Of a stretch of 64,000 nucleotides of DNA, positions 37,522 to 46,275 are shown piece after piece; the stretch's first letter is position 1, and every line of letters begins with the position of its first letter. The notes beneath the pieces were generated by a model. That model was given only the letters and a program-made list of their open reading frames with translations. It had not been told where the DNA came from and did not search any database. The position numbers and the translations under genes were made by a program. The stretch lies in contig JAHUUK010000008.1 of assembly GCA_019218375.1 (NCBI GenBank), positions 45,030 through 109,029 on the forward strand, in the 5' to 3' direction. The stretch comes from Dermabacteraceae bacterium TAE3-ERU5 (GTDB lineage: Bacteria > Actinomycetota > Actinomycetes > Actinomycetales > Dermabacteraceae).

Positions 37522-38034
37522 GTGGAATTCGACGTCACAATTGAGATCCCGAAGGGCAATCGCAACAAGTACGAGGTGGACCACCACAGTGGCCGCATCA
37601 GGCTTGATCGTATGCTCTTCACCGCTACTCGCTACCCCGATGATTACGGGTTCATCGAGGGCACGCTGGGCGAAGATGGCGACCCGCTGGACTGCCTGGT
37701 CCTGCTCGAAGAGCCGACCTTCCCGGGCTGCCTGGTGCGCTGCCGTGCCCTCGGCATGTTCCGTATGCGCGACGAATCGGGCGGCGACGACAAGATCATC
37801 GCGGTACCGGTCGGCGACAAGCGCCAGGTGCGCCGTCAGGAACTGACCGACGTTTCCGAGTTCCACCGCCTCGAGATCCAGCACTTCTTCGAGGTCTACA
37901 AGGACCTCGAGCCGGGCAAGAGCGTTGAGGGCGCCCACTGGGAGGGCCGCGCCGACGCCGAGGCCGAGATTCGCCGCTCCTACCAGCGTGCTGTCGGCAC
38001 CGAGCACGAGAACGAATTCACCCAGAAGATCTGA
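37522..38034 (+). CDS. ppa: Inorganic pyrophosphatase
   Basis: This has 170 residues, family I. It hydrolyses pyrophosphate released by biosynthesis. The metal-binding residues are in [21 protein letters not shown] (the DxDPxD pattern), with [18 protein letters not shown] [16 protein letters not shown] at the start. The GTG at 37522 has GGAG 8 nt upstream. A strong terminator follows. Confidence 0.97.
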   Translation: MEFDVTIEIPKGNRNKYEVDHHSGRIRLDRMLFTATRYPDDYGFIEGTLGEDGDPLDCLVLLEEPTFPGCLVRCRALGMFRMRDESGGDDKIIAVPVGDKRQVRRQELTDVSEFHRLEIQHFFEVYKDLEPGKSVEGAHWEGRADAEAEIRRSYQRAVGTEHENEFTQKI

Positions 38035-38071
38035 GCCTTAATGCGGCCCGCCTAGAACCTGGCGGATGCTA

Positions 38072-38109
38072 AAAGCGGGGCCGGTCGCAGCTGCGACCGG
38101 CCCCGCTTT
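38072..38109. terminator. Bidirectional terminator after ppa
   Basis: AAAGCGGGGCCGGTCGCAG and its exact complement form a 38-nt perfect palindrome ending in CTTT. It can serve ppa and the convergent EcsC-like gene. Confidence 0.85.
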
Positions 38110-38126
38110 AGTATGCCGAGCTGGGT

Positions 38127-38858
38127 TTAGGCTTCGTCGCCGGAAACCGTTTCCCCTTCGATCTCGGGGTGCTGCCGTGCCACGGAGGCGAACACCTGGC
38201 GCTGCGCGGCGATCACGGACTTCGCGATCATGTGGTTGCCGACGCCGCCGATGACGGCACCGATACCGAACGGCAGCAAACGGCCAAACCAGACGCTGCC
38301 GAGCTTGGTGGCGACCTTGCGCTGCAGCCACTTCTTGGCGTGACGGTTCACCGCGTTAAGCACCACCGGGGGCACGTTTCCACCCAGCAGGGTTTCCCAC
38401 TGCACGCCCTGCTTACCGAGGGCCTTGGTCATGATTTTTGCGCCCTCTTCACCGCCCAGCAGCGCCATCGTGACAGTCTGGCGCTGGCTCGCGTCGGCCA
38501 TGTTCACACCGTAGATTTCCGCTACCGCGAGGGTGAGGAAAGCACAGGCCTCCGCGAAAGCCACGCCCTCGCCCGCGGTGAGGGCAACCGCGCTCACGGT
38601 ACCCACCACGGGCAGCGCGGCCACGCCACCGACGCCCGCGCCGGTCGCGGTCATCAGCTTGCGGAACTTATCTTCCACCGCGGTGTGAAGCTGTTCGTTA
38701 TTCCATTCGGGATGCTTATTGCGCAGGCGCTTCACGTAACCGCGCGCCAGCGGGCCCTGCACCTTGAGGGCGGTATCGAGCATTTTCATCTGGCTCTGGC
38801 CCAGAACCTGCTGCTCCTCGCCGCTTTCGGCGAGCTGCTTGTTTTCTTCGCTCATCAC
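38127..38858 (-). CDS. EcsC-like hypothetical protein
   Basis: This has 243 residues. The central part (about 70-120) is Gly/Ala-rich and hydrophobic (TGAGVGGVAALPVVGTVSAVALTAGEGVAFAEACAFLTLAVAEIYGV) and resembles EcsC-family proteins, which have helices of this kind followed by a conserved Tyr-Gly. A second hydrophobic stretch (about 197-215, GRLLPFGIGAVIGGVGNHMIA) follows a basic segment. Function is unknown and the EcsC link is tentative. It is convergent with ppa and lies behind def on the same strand (29 nt), so it may share def's transcript. Confidence 0.5.
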   Translation of the reverse strand: MMSEENKQLAESGEEQQVLGQSQMKMLDTALKVQGPLARGYVKRLRNKHPEWNNEQLHTAVEDKFRKLMTATGAGVGGVAALPVVGTVSAVALTAGEGVAFAEACAFLTLAVAEIYGVNMADASQRQTVTMALLGGEEGAKIMTKALGKQGVQWETLLGGNVPPVVLNAVNRHAKKWLQRKVATKLGSVWFGRLLPFGIGAVIGGVGNHMIAKSVIAAQRQVFASVARQHPEIEGETVSGDEA

Positions 38859-38887
38859 TTCTTCCTCAACTTTAAGGCGGGACGCGC

Positions 38888-39532
38888 CTACTGTACCCAG
38901 ACTCCGCCGTTTGCGGCGGCGCGGGTGACATCACCGGAAAGCCCGAGTCGTTTACAGGCCGACTCCAGATCCGGCATGCGCGTGACGTACTCCTCATAGA
39001 CGAGCGAACGCGGCACGGCCTCATCGTGACACAGGACACCCGAGAGATGATCGGTTTCGTGCTGCACGATCCGGGCGGGCCAGCCGTGCATATCCGCCGC
39101 ATGTTCACGAATCGTGCCGTCGGCATCGCGCACCAGGCAGGTGAAAGCAACCGAGGTGGCCCTCGGCACGATGGAGCGCAGGCCGTCCATGGAAAGGCAG
39201 CCCTCCCAGGCGTAGGCGCGTTCGCCGTCCAGTGCCCGATAGGTCGGGTTAAGCACCGTGAGCAGCGGCAGGGGTTCTTCCGGGTCGTCGTGTTCCATGA
39301 CCGCGAGCCGGAGGGGAATCCCGACCTGGGGCGCCGCCAGGCCCACGCCGGGGGCGTCGCGCATGGTCACGATCATGCACTCCACTAGCTGCGCAAGGAG
39401 CTCGTCGGAAAGCTGCCCGGCCCAGTCCTGGGAGCGCCTGCGCAGGGCGGGATGACCGGCCTGCACGATGGGTAGCACCCCCGCAGCGTCACGCCGGTCG
39501 AGAATTTTTTTTGTGAGGGTGGACAGATCCAT
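38888..39532 (-). CDS. def: Peptide deformylase
   Basis: This has 214 residues from the ATG at 39532, with AGGA six bases upstream. It removes the formyl group from nascent proteins. The three motifs are GVGLAAPQVG, EGCLS and QHETDHLSG; the Cys and two His bind the metal. A C-terminal extension and slightly long N-terminus are typical of actinobacterial members. Confidence 0.96.
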   Translation of the reverse strand: MDLSTLTKKILDRRDAAGVLPIVQAGHPALRRRSQDWAGQLSDELLAQLVECMIVTMRDAPGVGLAAPQVGIPLRLAVMEHDDPEEPLPLLTVLNPTYRALDGERAYAWEGCLSMDGLRSIVPRATSVAFTCLVRDADGTIREHAADMHGWPARIVQHETDHLSGVLCHDEAVPRSLVYEEYVTRMPDLESACKRLGLSGDVTRAAANGGVWVQ

Positions 39533-39678
39533 GCCGAGTCCTATTCGATTCGTGGGTATAGTGCAAAGCATCGGACACCGTTAACCACGGGCCGATGTTC
39601 GTCGGAGATTTTTGACGGACTCACTTCACAACGGATCGTCCGGCACGTACCTGCCGGTGAAGGGAAGGTAAGTCTCCT

Positions 39679-40764
39679 ATGGCTACCGTAACTTTTGATA
39701 ACGCAAGCCGCATCTACCCGGGCACTGAGCGCCCCGCGGTCGACTCCCTCAACATCGAGATCGCCGATGGCGAATTCCTCGTTCTGGTCGGCCCCTCCGG
39801 CTGCGGTAAGTCCACCTCTCTGCGTATGCTCGCGGGTCTCGAAGAGATCGACGCGGGCCGCATCCTGATCGGCGACCGCGACGTCACCAACGTCCCGCCG
39901 AAGGACCGCGACATCGCAATGGTGTTCCAGAACTACGCTCTCTACCCGCACATGACCGTTGCCCAGAACATGGGCTTCGCGCTGAAGATCGCGGGCACCC
40001 CGAAGGACGAGATCCGTAAGCGCGTCGAAGAGGCCGCGAAGATCCTCGACCTCACCGAGTACCTCGACCGCAAGCCGAAGGCGCTCTCCGGTGGTCAGCG
40101 TCAGCGCGTCGCCATGGGCCGCGCAATCGTGCGCTCCCCCCAGGTGTTCCTGATGGACGAGCCGCTCTCCAACCTGGACGCGAAGCTGCGCGTTTCGACC
40201 CGTACCCAGATCGCGTCGCTCCAGCGCCGCCTGGGCGTCACCACCGTCTACGTCACCCACGACCAGACCGAGGCCATGACCATGGGCGATCGCGTCGCGG
40301 TCCTCAAGGACGGCGTGCTGCAGCAGGTGGACACCCCCCGCCGCATGTACGATCACCCGAACAACGTGTTCGTCGCCGGCTTCATCGGCTCCCCCGCCAT
40401 GAACCTGATCGATCAGCCCCTCTCCGAGGGCGGCGTGAACTTCGGCGGCTCCCTGCTGCCGGTTGATCGCAGCACCCTCTCCGGCACCGGCCAGAGCACC
40501 GTCACCGTGGGCGTGCGCCCCGAGGACCTGGAGCTGACCGGCGAAGGCCAGGGCCTCCCGGTAGAGGTCGATGTGGTCGAGGAACTCGGCGCCGACGCTT
40601 ACGTTTACGGCCGCCTGGCCGGTAGCGATCCGTCGGCCAAGCCGATCATCGCCCGCGTTGACGGCCGCCGCCCCCCGATGAAGGGCGAGACGGTTCACTT
40701 CATGCCGAAGCAGGGCCACGTGCACCTGTTCGATGTGGAGTCCGGCAAGCGCCTCGGCGACTAA
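39679..40764 (+). CDS. MsiK/UgpC-type sugar ABC transporter ATPase
   Basis: This has 361 residues. Walker A is GPSGCGKST, the signature SGGQRQR, Walker B VFLMDEP and the H-loop THD; the C-terminal part is a TOBE/OB regulatory domain. No permease or binding protein is encoded nearby, which fits the MsiK type in Streptomyces, a shared motor for several sugar importers. Its codon use is strongly biased towards C-ending codons, suggesting high expression. AAGGGAAGG precedes the ATG. A DUF4032 gene follows in the same direction. Confidence 0.9.
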   Translation: MATVTFDNASRIYPGTERPAVDSLNIEIADGEFLVLVGPSGCGKSTSLRMLAGLEEIDAGRILIGDRDVTNVPPKDRDIAMVFQNYALYPHMTVAQNMGFALKIAGTPKDEIRKRVEEAAKILDLTEYLDRKPKALSGGQRQRVAMGRAIVRSPQVFLMDEPLSNLDAKLRVSTRTQIASLQRRLGVTTVYVTHDQTEAMTMGDRVAVLKDGVLQQVDTPRRMYDHPNNVFVAGFIGSPAMNLIDQPLSEGGVNFGGSLLPVDRSTLSGTGQSTVTVGVRPEDLELTGEGQGLPVEVDVVEELGADAYVYGRLAGSDPSAKPIIARVDGRRPPMKGETVHFMPKQGHVHLFDVESGKRLGD

Positions 40765-40782
40765 TCGCCAAGCTAGCTTTTC

Positions 40783-40826
40783 AGCCACGGGGTCATCGCG
40801 TTCTACGCGGTGGCCCCGTGGCTTTA
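40783..40826 (+). terminator. Terminator after the MsiK-type ATPase gene
   Basis: AGCCACGGGG pairs with CCCCGTGGCT and a TCA/TGG extension, across a loop of about 18 nt, followed by TTTAT. It separates the ATPase gene from the DUF4032 gene. Confidence 0.7.
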
Positions 40827-40890
40827 TGTCTACGCCAACACTTAGCGCGGCCCCTTATGCTGCGGGCGGCGAACATGAGATTATAGGGTC

Positions 40891-42138
40891 ATGCAGAATT
40901 TGGAGATCACGGCCGTCCGCGCGGACCCGGCTCTCCTTGACCTGCCCTGGGACACGCCGCTCGAGGACTGGCCCGAGGACATGCTGGCGGCGCTGCCGCG
41001 CGGTATCTCCCGCCACGTCGTACGCTTCGTGCGCGTCTCCCACCGGGTCCTGGCGCTCAAAGAGATCAACGCCCGCCTGGCACGCAGCGAATACGAAATG
41101 CTGCGCGTGCTCAACAAGCTAAAGGTTCCCTCCGTGGAACCCTTTGGCGTGGTCTCCGGGCGTACCGACGCGCAGGGCAATCCCCTGGACGCCGTCCTGA
41201 TCACCCGCCACCTGCAGTTTTCCCTGCCTTTCCGTGCCGTTTTCGCGCAGCTCAGCAAGCCCGATACGGCCCGCAGGCTGATCGACGCCCTGGCGGTCCT
41301 GATGGTGCGCGTGCACCTGGAAGGCTTCTACTGGGGGGACGTTTCGCTCTCCAACACCCTCTTCAGGCGTGACGCCGGTGCCTTCGCCGCCTACCTGGTG
41401 GACGCCGAAACCGGCACCCTCTACGAGCAGCTTTCCGACGGTCAGCGCAACTATGACGTGGACCTGGCCCGCACCAACATCATCGGCGAAATGATGGACC
41501 TGCAGGCGGGTGAGCTCATCGGGGAAGAGATCGACGTCATCGCGGTCGGCGACTACCTGGTGGAACGCTACAACGAACTATGGTCGGCCCTCACCGAGCG
41601 GGAAAGTTTTTCCGCACAGGAAAAGTGGCGGGTTGCGGCGCGCATCGAACGCCTCAACGAGCTGGGCTTCGACGTGGACGAACTGGAAATCACCACCGAC
41701 CTCGGCGGCACCACCGTCTCCATCCAGCCCAAGGTGGTTGACGCCGGGCACCACGCCCGCCGCCTGATGCGGCTGACGGGTATCGACGCGCAGGAAAACC
41801 AGGCCCGCAGGCTGCTAAACGACCTCGACCACTACCGCGCGATCACCGATCAGCAGGCGGAAGAGGAAGAGTTCGTGGCCCACGAGTGGCTGCAAAACCA
41901 GTACGAACCGGTGGTGCGTGCCATTCCCCGCGATATGCGCGCGAAGCTGGAACCGGCAGAGTTCTATCACGAACTGCTAGAACACAAGTGGTACCTGTCC
42001 CAGGCGAAGGGGCGCGACGTACCCATGAGCGATACGGTGAGCGACTACATCGACCGGGTGCTGCGCTACCGGCCGGACGAAAAACAGCTAGTCACCTCCG
42101 AGACCTCGGCCATCCCGATCTTCATGCAGGGCCTGTAG
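40891..42138 (+). CDS. DUF4032 kinase-like protein
   Basis: This has 415 residues. The N-terminal half has lipopolysaccharide-kinase-like features: a lysine in RVLALKEINARLA, VHLEGFYWGDVSLSNTLFRRD, which resembles the HxD and downstream N of kinase catalytic loops (here GD and SN), and YLVDAETG as a possible DxG-type metal site. The C-terminal half is DUF4032. Substrate is unknown. It is often found near MsiK and rlmB-cysS in actinobacteria, as here. Confidence 0.75.
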   Translation: MQNLEITAVRADPALLDLPWDTPLEDWPEDMLAALPRGISRHVVRFVRVSHRVLALKEINARLARSEYEMLRVLNKLKVPSVEPFGVVSGRTDAQGNPLDAVLITRHLQFSLPFRAVFAQLSKPDTARRLIDALAVLMVRVHLEGFYWGDVSLSNTLFRRDAGAFAAYLVDAETGTLYEQLSDGQRNYDVDLARTNIIGEMMDLQAGELIGEEIDVIAVGDYLVERYNELWSALTERESFSAQEKWRVAARIERLNELGFDVDELEITTDLGGTTVSIQPKVVDAGHHARRLMRLTGIDAQENQARRLLNDLDHYRAITDQQAEEEEFVAHEWLQNQYEPVVRAIPRDMRAKLEPAEFYHELLEHKWYLSQAKGRDVPMSDTVSDYIDRVLRYRPDEKQLVTSETSAIPIFMQGL

Positions 42139-42176
42139 CGGCATACTCCGTGCGCGTGGCCCGCAATTAGGGAATA

Positions 42177-42219
42177 AAAAGCGAGGCAACCGGCCAAAAC
42201 GGCGGGTTACCTCGCTTTT
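42177..42219. terminator. Bidirectional terminator between DUF4032 gene and rlmB
   Basis: AAAAGCGAGG and CCTCGCTTTT form the outer stem, extended inward by AACC/GGTT. It ends both convergent transcripts. Confidence 0.85.
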
Positions 42220-42239
42220 GCTATCTGCTCTGACGCGCT

Positions 42240-43202
42240 TTAGGCGATGCCCTTTTCCGCGCGCGCGGTGGCGACGTCGTAAAGCACGATGGAGGTCGCC
42301 ACGGAGGCGTTGAGCGATTCGGTTTCGCTGCTCATCGGGATGCTAACGATCTGGTCGGCGCTCTCCCGGGTCAGGCGGGACAGTCCGCGTCCCTCGCTAC
42401 CCACGACCACGACAACCGGTTCGGTGCCGAGCTGGCATTCCTGCGAGGTAACGTCCCCGCCGGCGTCCAGGCCCAGCACGAACACGCCGCGTTCCTTCAG
42501 TTCCTTCAGGGTGCGGTTCAGGTTCGTCACCTGCGCCACGCGCACGCGCGCTGCCGCGCCCGCCGCCACCTTCCAGACGGAGGCGGTCATGCCGACGCTG
42601 CGGCGTTCGGGCAGAATCACGCCGTGCGCACCGAACGCGCCCGCGCTACGAAGCACCGCGCCGAGGTTACGCGGATCGGTCACGCCGTCGAGCGCGATCA
42701 GCAGCGGGGCCTCGAAGCGATCGCTCGCGATCTTCAGCAGCTCGTCCACGTCCGCGTAGCTGTAGGCCGGAATCTTCAGCGCGATCCCCTGGTGCACGGA
42801 ATGGTTCGTCATCCGATCCAGGTCGTGGCGCGAAACCTCCAGCAGCGGCAGGCGCTTAGCCGAAGCGATGCGCAAGATTTCCCGCACGCGATCGTCGGCG
42901 TCGATCTTGTTCATAACGTGCAGTTCTAGCGCCGGAATGTCCTCCCGCAACGCCTCCAGCACGGAGTTGCGTCCCGTCACGAAGTCCGGCCCGGTCTGGC
43001 GGGGCTTGCCTCCCCCGCTACGTTCCGGCCCCTTGGGGGGCTTGTTTCCCTTGTAAGCCTTGTGCGCCGGGCGGTCTTCCGCCTTGGGTGTGGGGCCGCG
43101 CCCCTCCAGGCCACGGCGGCGTACGCCACCGCTACCCACGGTGCGGGCCTTCTTAGAACCCGCCTTTCGCACGGCTCCGCGCCGCTGCGAGTTTCCTGCC
43201 AT
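42240..43202 (-). CDS. rlmB: 23S rRNA 2'-O-methyltransferase RlmB-type (SpoU family)
   Basis: This has 320 residues. A basic, low-complexity N-terminal tail (about 1-72) is followed by the RNA-binding L30e-like domain (about 73-150) and a SpoU/TrmH knotted methyltransferase domain. The SAM-binding motifs are ALDGVTDPRNLGAVLRSAGAFG, VVVVGSEGRGLSRL and LNASVATSIVLYD. The probable target is G2251 of 23S rRNA, but other TrmH-like targets cannot be excluded. It follows cysS by 18 nt. Confidence 0.9.
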   Translation of the reverse strand: MAGNSQRRGAVRKAGSKKARTVGSGGVRRRGLEGRGPTPKAEDRPAHKAYKGNKPPKGPERSGGGKPRQTGPDFVTGRNSVLEALREDIPALELHVMNKIDADDRVREILRIASAKRLPLLEVSRHDLDRMTNHSVHQGIALKIPAYSYADVDELLKIASDRFEAPLLIALDGVTDPRNLGAVLRSAGAFGAHGVILPERRSVGMTASVWKVAAGAAARVRVAQVTNLNRTLKELKERGVFVLGLDAGGDVTSQECQLGTEPVVVVVGSEGRGLSRLTRESADQIVSIPMSSETESLNASVATSIVLYDVATARAEKGIA

Positions 43203-43220
43203 TTTCTTATCTCCTAATGT

Positions 43221-44627
43221 TTAAGATTCGATGCTCCAACGCGCCCCGTTCGCGCCGTCCTCCACGCGGATGCCCGAGTTTTGGAGCGCGTCACGGATAG
43301 CGTCGGCGCGTGCCCAGTCCTTCGCCGCGCGCGCCTCGGCGCGCTGCGCAATCTGGGAGCTAACCAGAGCGTCCAGCGCGCGCAGGGCGATATCGTCACC
43401 GCCACCGGTGCTGCGCCAGTGTGCGTGCAGCGGGTCCAGGCCAAAGACGTCGAGCATACCGCGCACCTCAGCCAGTTTCTCGGACACCGCAGCGCCGTCA
43501 TTACCGGAGAGCGCGGCGTTCAACGCGGTAATTCCCCGGTGTACTTCCGCCATCGCCCCGGCGGCGTTGAGGTTGTCGTTCATCGCCAGGGTAAACGCCT
43601 CCGGCAGGCTTTCCGCCGTCAGCAGCTCCACCCCGTCCATTTCGCTGGCGCGCTTCACCGTGGCGCAGAAACGCCCCCAAACGGTTTCGGCCTCCGCGAT
43701 GGAATCCGCGTTGAACTCCAGGGTCGAACCGTACGAGGCGCTCACCAGCGCCAGGCGCACAGCGGCCGCAGAGTGCTTGCTAAGCACGTCCTCAGCGGTA
43801 ATGAAGTTGTTGAGGCTCTTGCCCATCTTCATGCCGTCCACGGTGACCAGGCCGGAATGCAGCCACAGGTTCGCAAAGCCGTAGCCAGCGGCCCACGACT
43901 GCGCCTGCTCGTTTTCGTGGTGCGGGAAGCGCAGATCCAGCCCTCCACCGTGGATGTCGAACGCTTCGCCCAGGTACTTCTTCGCCATGGCGGAGCATTC
44001 CAGGTGCCAGCCGGGCCTGCCGCGCCCCCACGGGGTCGGCCAGGAAGCGGTTTCCGGTTCATCTGCCTTCGCGGATTTCCAAAGCGCGAAATCGGCCGGG
44101 TTGCGCTTACCCGCCTCGGCATCGCCACCGTCCTGCATGGCATTTACATCCTGCCTGGTCAGCGCGCCGTAACGGGGGAAACTGTGCACGTCGAAATAAA
44201 CGTTGCCGTTGCCGTCCGGGTAGGCGTGACCGCGCTCGATCAGGCGCTGCATGAACTCGATCATTTCCGGCACGTGACCGGTGGCGCGCGGTTCGTAATC
44301 GGGCCGACGCGCTCCCAGCGCGTCCATTACCCGCCCGAATTCCAGTTCGTGCCGCAGCGACCAGGCCCACCATTCGGCGTCGTTTTCCTTCGCTTTCGCG
44401 AGGATCTTATCGTCGATGTCGGTCACGTTACGCACATAGGTGACCCGGTAACCGCTGCGTTCCAGCCAGCGCACCAACACATCGAACGCCAGGAAGGTGC
44501 GCAGATGCCCCAGGTGCGGGCTCGACTGGGTGGTCGGCCCACACACGTAAATAGCTGCCTGTCCCTCCTGCAAAGGAGTAAAAGGCACGTTGGCACGGGA
44601 TGCGGAGTCATACAGGTGAAGTGTCAC
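43221..44627 (-). CDS. cysS: Cysteinyl-tRNA synthetase
   Basis: This has 468 residues. The class I HIGH motif reads HLGH (PHLGHLRTFLAFD) and the KMSKS motif reads KMGKS. The zinc ligands are Cys in YVCGPT, WHLECSAM and the HHENE segment. The GTG at 44627 lies almost directly after GGAGGG, tighter than usual; no better start fits the family's N-terminus. rlmB follows on the same strand. Confidence 0.96.
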   Translation of the reverse strand: MTLHLYDSASRANVPFTPLQEGQAAIYVCGPTTQSSPHLGHLRTFLAFDVLVRWLERSGYRVTYVRNVTDIDDKILAKAKENDAEWWAWSLRHELEFGRVMDALGARRPDYEPRATGHVPEMIEFMQRLIERGHAYPDGNGNVYFDVHSFPRYGALTRQDVNAMQDGGDAEAGKRNPADFALWKSAKADEPETASWPTPWGRGRPGWHLECSAMAKKYLGEAFDIHGGGLDLRFPHHENEQAQSWAAGYGFANLWLHSGLVTVDGMKMGKSLNNFITAEDVLSKHSAAAVRLALVSASYGSTLEFNADSIAEAETVWGRFCATVKRASEMDGVELLTAESLPEAFTLAMNDNLNAAGAMAEVHRGITALNAALSGNDGAAVSEKLAEVRGMLDVFGLDPLHAHWRSTGGGDDIALRALDALVSSQIAQRAEARAAKDWARADAIRDALQNSGIRVEDGANGARWSIES

Positions 44628-44650
44628 CCCTCCAGGGTATCCCGAATAGC

Positions 44651-44689
44651 GAAACGGCCGGCCCTAAATGTTAGGGAACCGGCCGTTTC
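44651..44689. terminator. Terminator between the holin-like gene and cysS
   Basis: GAAACGGCCGG pairs with CCGGCCGTTTC, with an inner CCCTAA/TTAGGG. It lies 15 nt after the holin-superfamily gene stop and ahead of cysS on the same strand, so it ends the upstream operon. Confidence 0.85.
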
Positions 44690-44704
44690 ACACGCTTGCG
44701 GAGG

Positions 44705-45187
44705 TTACTTTTCGACCTCTACCTGCTTGCCGTACAGCTCTTCGAAAGCAGAATCGTAGTCACCACGGGAGCTGCGGCCCTGGCCGCGCACGGCCTGCGC
44801 CGCGCCCTTCACCGTGGCGATCGTGCGTTCGGGAGCCTGAATCGAAGTCACCTTCTTGTAGCCGATGAACGCGGCCAGCGCGGCGATCAGCACCAGCACG
44901 GCGGTCACGATCAGGAAGGAGGCCCAGCCGGGCAGACCGGCCGCAACCAGTCCCCAGGCGAATGCGCACAGCAGGGTGAACCAGGCGCTGATCAGGAACA
45001 CGGCGGCAACGATGAAACCGGCGGAAGCGATACCCGCGCGGATGCCCTGAACCTTCAGTTCCCGCTTAGCCAGATCGACTTCCTGGTGGACAACGCCAAC
45101 CAGTTCGGTACGGATGGAAGAAACCAGCTCGCCGACGGTTCGCTGACCCAGCGAGGGCTTCGGCTGCTCGGGAGAGGAATTAATCAT
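44705..45187 (-). CDS. Actinobacterial holin-superfamily (Phage_holin_3_6) membrane protein
   Basis: This has 160 residues from the ATG at 45187. The N-terminal amphipathic part (SLGQRTVGELVSSIRTELVGVVHQEVDLAKREL) and two membrane helices (about 58-83 and 87-112) are typical of this family. Despite the name, members are widespread chromosomal proteins and no phage genes are nearby. It lies 13 nt after the LacI gene stop and just before the terminator. Function is unknown. Confidence 0.75.
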   Translation of the reverse strand: MINSSPEQPKPSLGQRTVGELVSSIRTELVGVVHQEVDLAKRELKVQGIRAGIASAGFIVAAVFLISAWFTLLCAFAWGLVAAGLPGWASFLIVTAVLVLIAALAAFIGYKKVTSIQAPERTIATVKGAAQAVRGQGRSSRGDYDSAFEELYGKQVEVEK

Positions 45188-45200
45188 GGTGTTGAGCCTA

Positions 45201-46271
45201 TCAGTCGACGTGAACACGCTGACGCTTGGGAGCGTCAACCCGCGGGCTAGCGGAGGTGGAGCGGCGCACCACCAGTTCGGGGGCCACCGCGACATCGCGC
45301 GGTTCCCCATCAAAACCGCCGATGCGTTCCACCAGGAACTGCGCGGCGATGGAGCCTAGACGATCGGAGTTCGGGTCCACGCTGGTGAGCTGCGTGGTGC
45401 CCGAGGCCGCCATGGAGGTGTTGCCGTATCCCGCAATCGCGAGCTTGCTGGGCACATCGTAGCCAGCATCCGTCGCGGCCGACAGCACGCCGAGCGCGCA
45501 GGGGTCGTTGACGCAGGTGACGGCGGTCGGCGCGGAGAAACCGCGCAGCAGCATGGAACCGGCGGTGACGCCCACCTGTTCGGTGAAATCGCCCGGTTCT
45601 ACGCGGGAGTGATCGCCCAGGCCGTGGTGTTCCATCGCCTTGCGGAAAGCCTCCGCGCGTTCCTTGGCTACGGTGGAGCCGACACCGCCGACGTGCGCGA
45701 TGTTCTTGTGTCCCAGGCTGACCAGGTGCGAGATGATCAGGCCCATCCCGATCTCGTCGTCAATGCGCACGGTGTCGCAGCGGCCGACGAGGTCGCGGGA
45801 ACCACCCAGCGCCACCACGGGGGTATCGCCGATGGCTTCCATGATGTTTTCGGTGTCGGCCAGATCGGAGATCAGAATGAAGCCGTCCACCCCGAGCGCG
45901 CGGATGCTGCGGATCGATTCGACGTCTGCCGCAATCGGGAATTCGGGCACGCGGCGGCGCGTCGGCGCCACCACCACGGAACGCCCGGTTGCGGAAAGCT
46001 CGATGCGGATGGCGCGCACCAGATCGGAAATCCAGGTGTTGCGCATGGTGTTAACCAGGATCGCTACCACGCCATTGCGGTGCTCCTCGGCCTCCACCTC
46101 GCTCAGCGGGTAACCGAGACGTTCGGCGGCCTCTTTCGCACGTTCCACCATCTTGGGGGAAATGTCGGACTCGCCGCGCAGCGCGCGCAGCGCCACCGCA
46201 CTCGTGATGCCGAGGCTACCGGCTACGTCCTTCAGGCTGGCGCGTTTCTGCGCGGAGGTTTTATCAGTCAT
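45201..46271 (-). CDS. LacI-family transcriptional regulator
   Basis: This has 356 residues. An N-terminal helix-turn-helix (ASLKDVAGSLGITSAVALRALRG) and hinge helix are followed by a periplasmic-binding-protein-like sensor domain (LVNTMRNTWISDLVRAI, VDGFILISD, DDEIGMGLIISHLVSLGHKNIAHVGG). The start lies 4 nt after the stop of the acetyl-CoA-synthetase-like gene, with AAGGA in the overlap region, so the two are co-transcribed. The ligand is unknown; a sugar is usual for this family. Confidence 0.9.
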   Translation of the reverse strand: MTDKTSAQKRASLKDVAGSLGITSAVALRALRGESDISPKMVERAKEAAERLGYPLSEVEAEEHRNGVVAILVNTMRNTWISDLVRAIRIELSATGRSVVVAPTRRRVPEFPIAADVESIRSIRALGVDGFILISDLADTENIMEAIGDTPVVALGGSRDLVGRCDTVRIDDEIGMGLIISHLVSLGHKNIAHVGGVGSTVAKERAEAFRKAMEHHGLGDHSRVEPGDFTEQVGVTAGSMLLRGFSAPTAVTCVNDPCALGVLSAATDAGYDVPSKLAIAGYGNTSMAASGTTQLTSVDPNSDRLGSIAAQFLVERIGGFDGEPRDVAVAPELVVRRSTSASPRVDAPKRQRVHVD

Positions 46272-46275
46272 TCCT

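Noticed and set aside
44705..45187. Prophage remnant, from the holin-like family
   Set aside because: This holin superfamily is common on actinobacterial chromosomes and no capsid, lysin or integrase gene is nearby.
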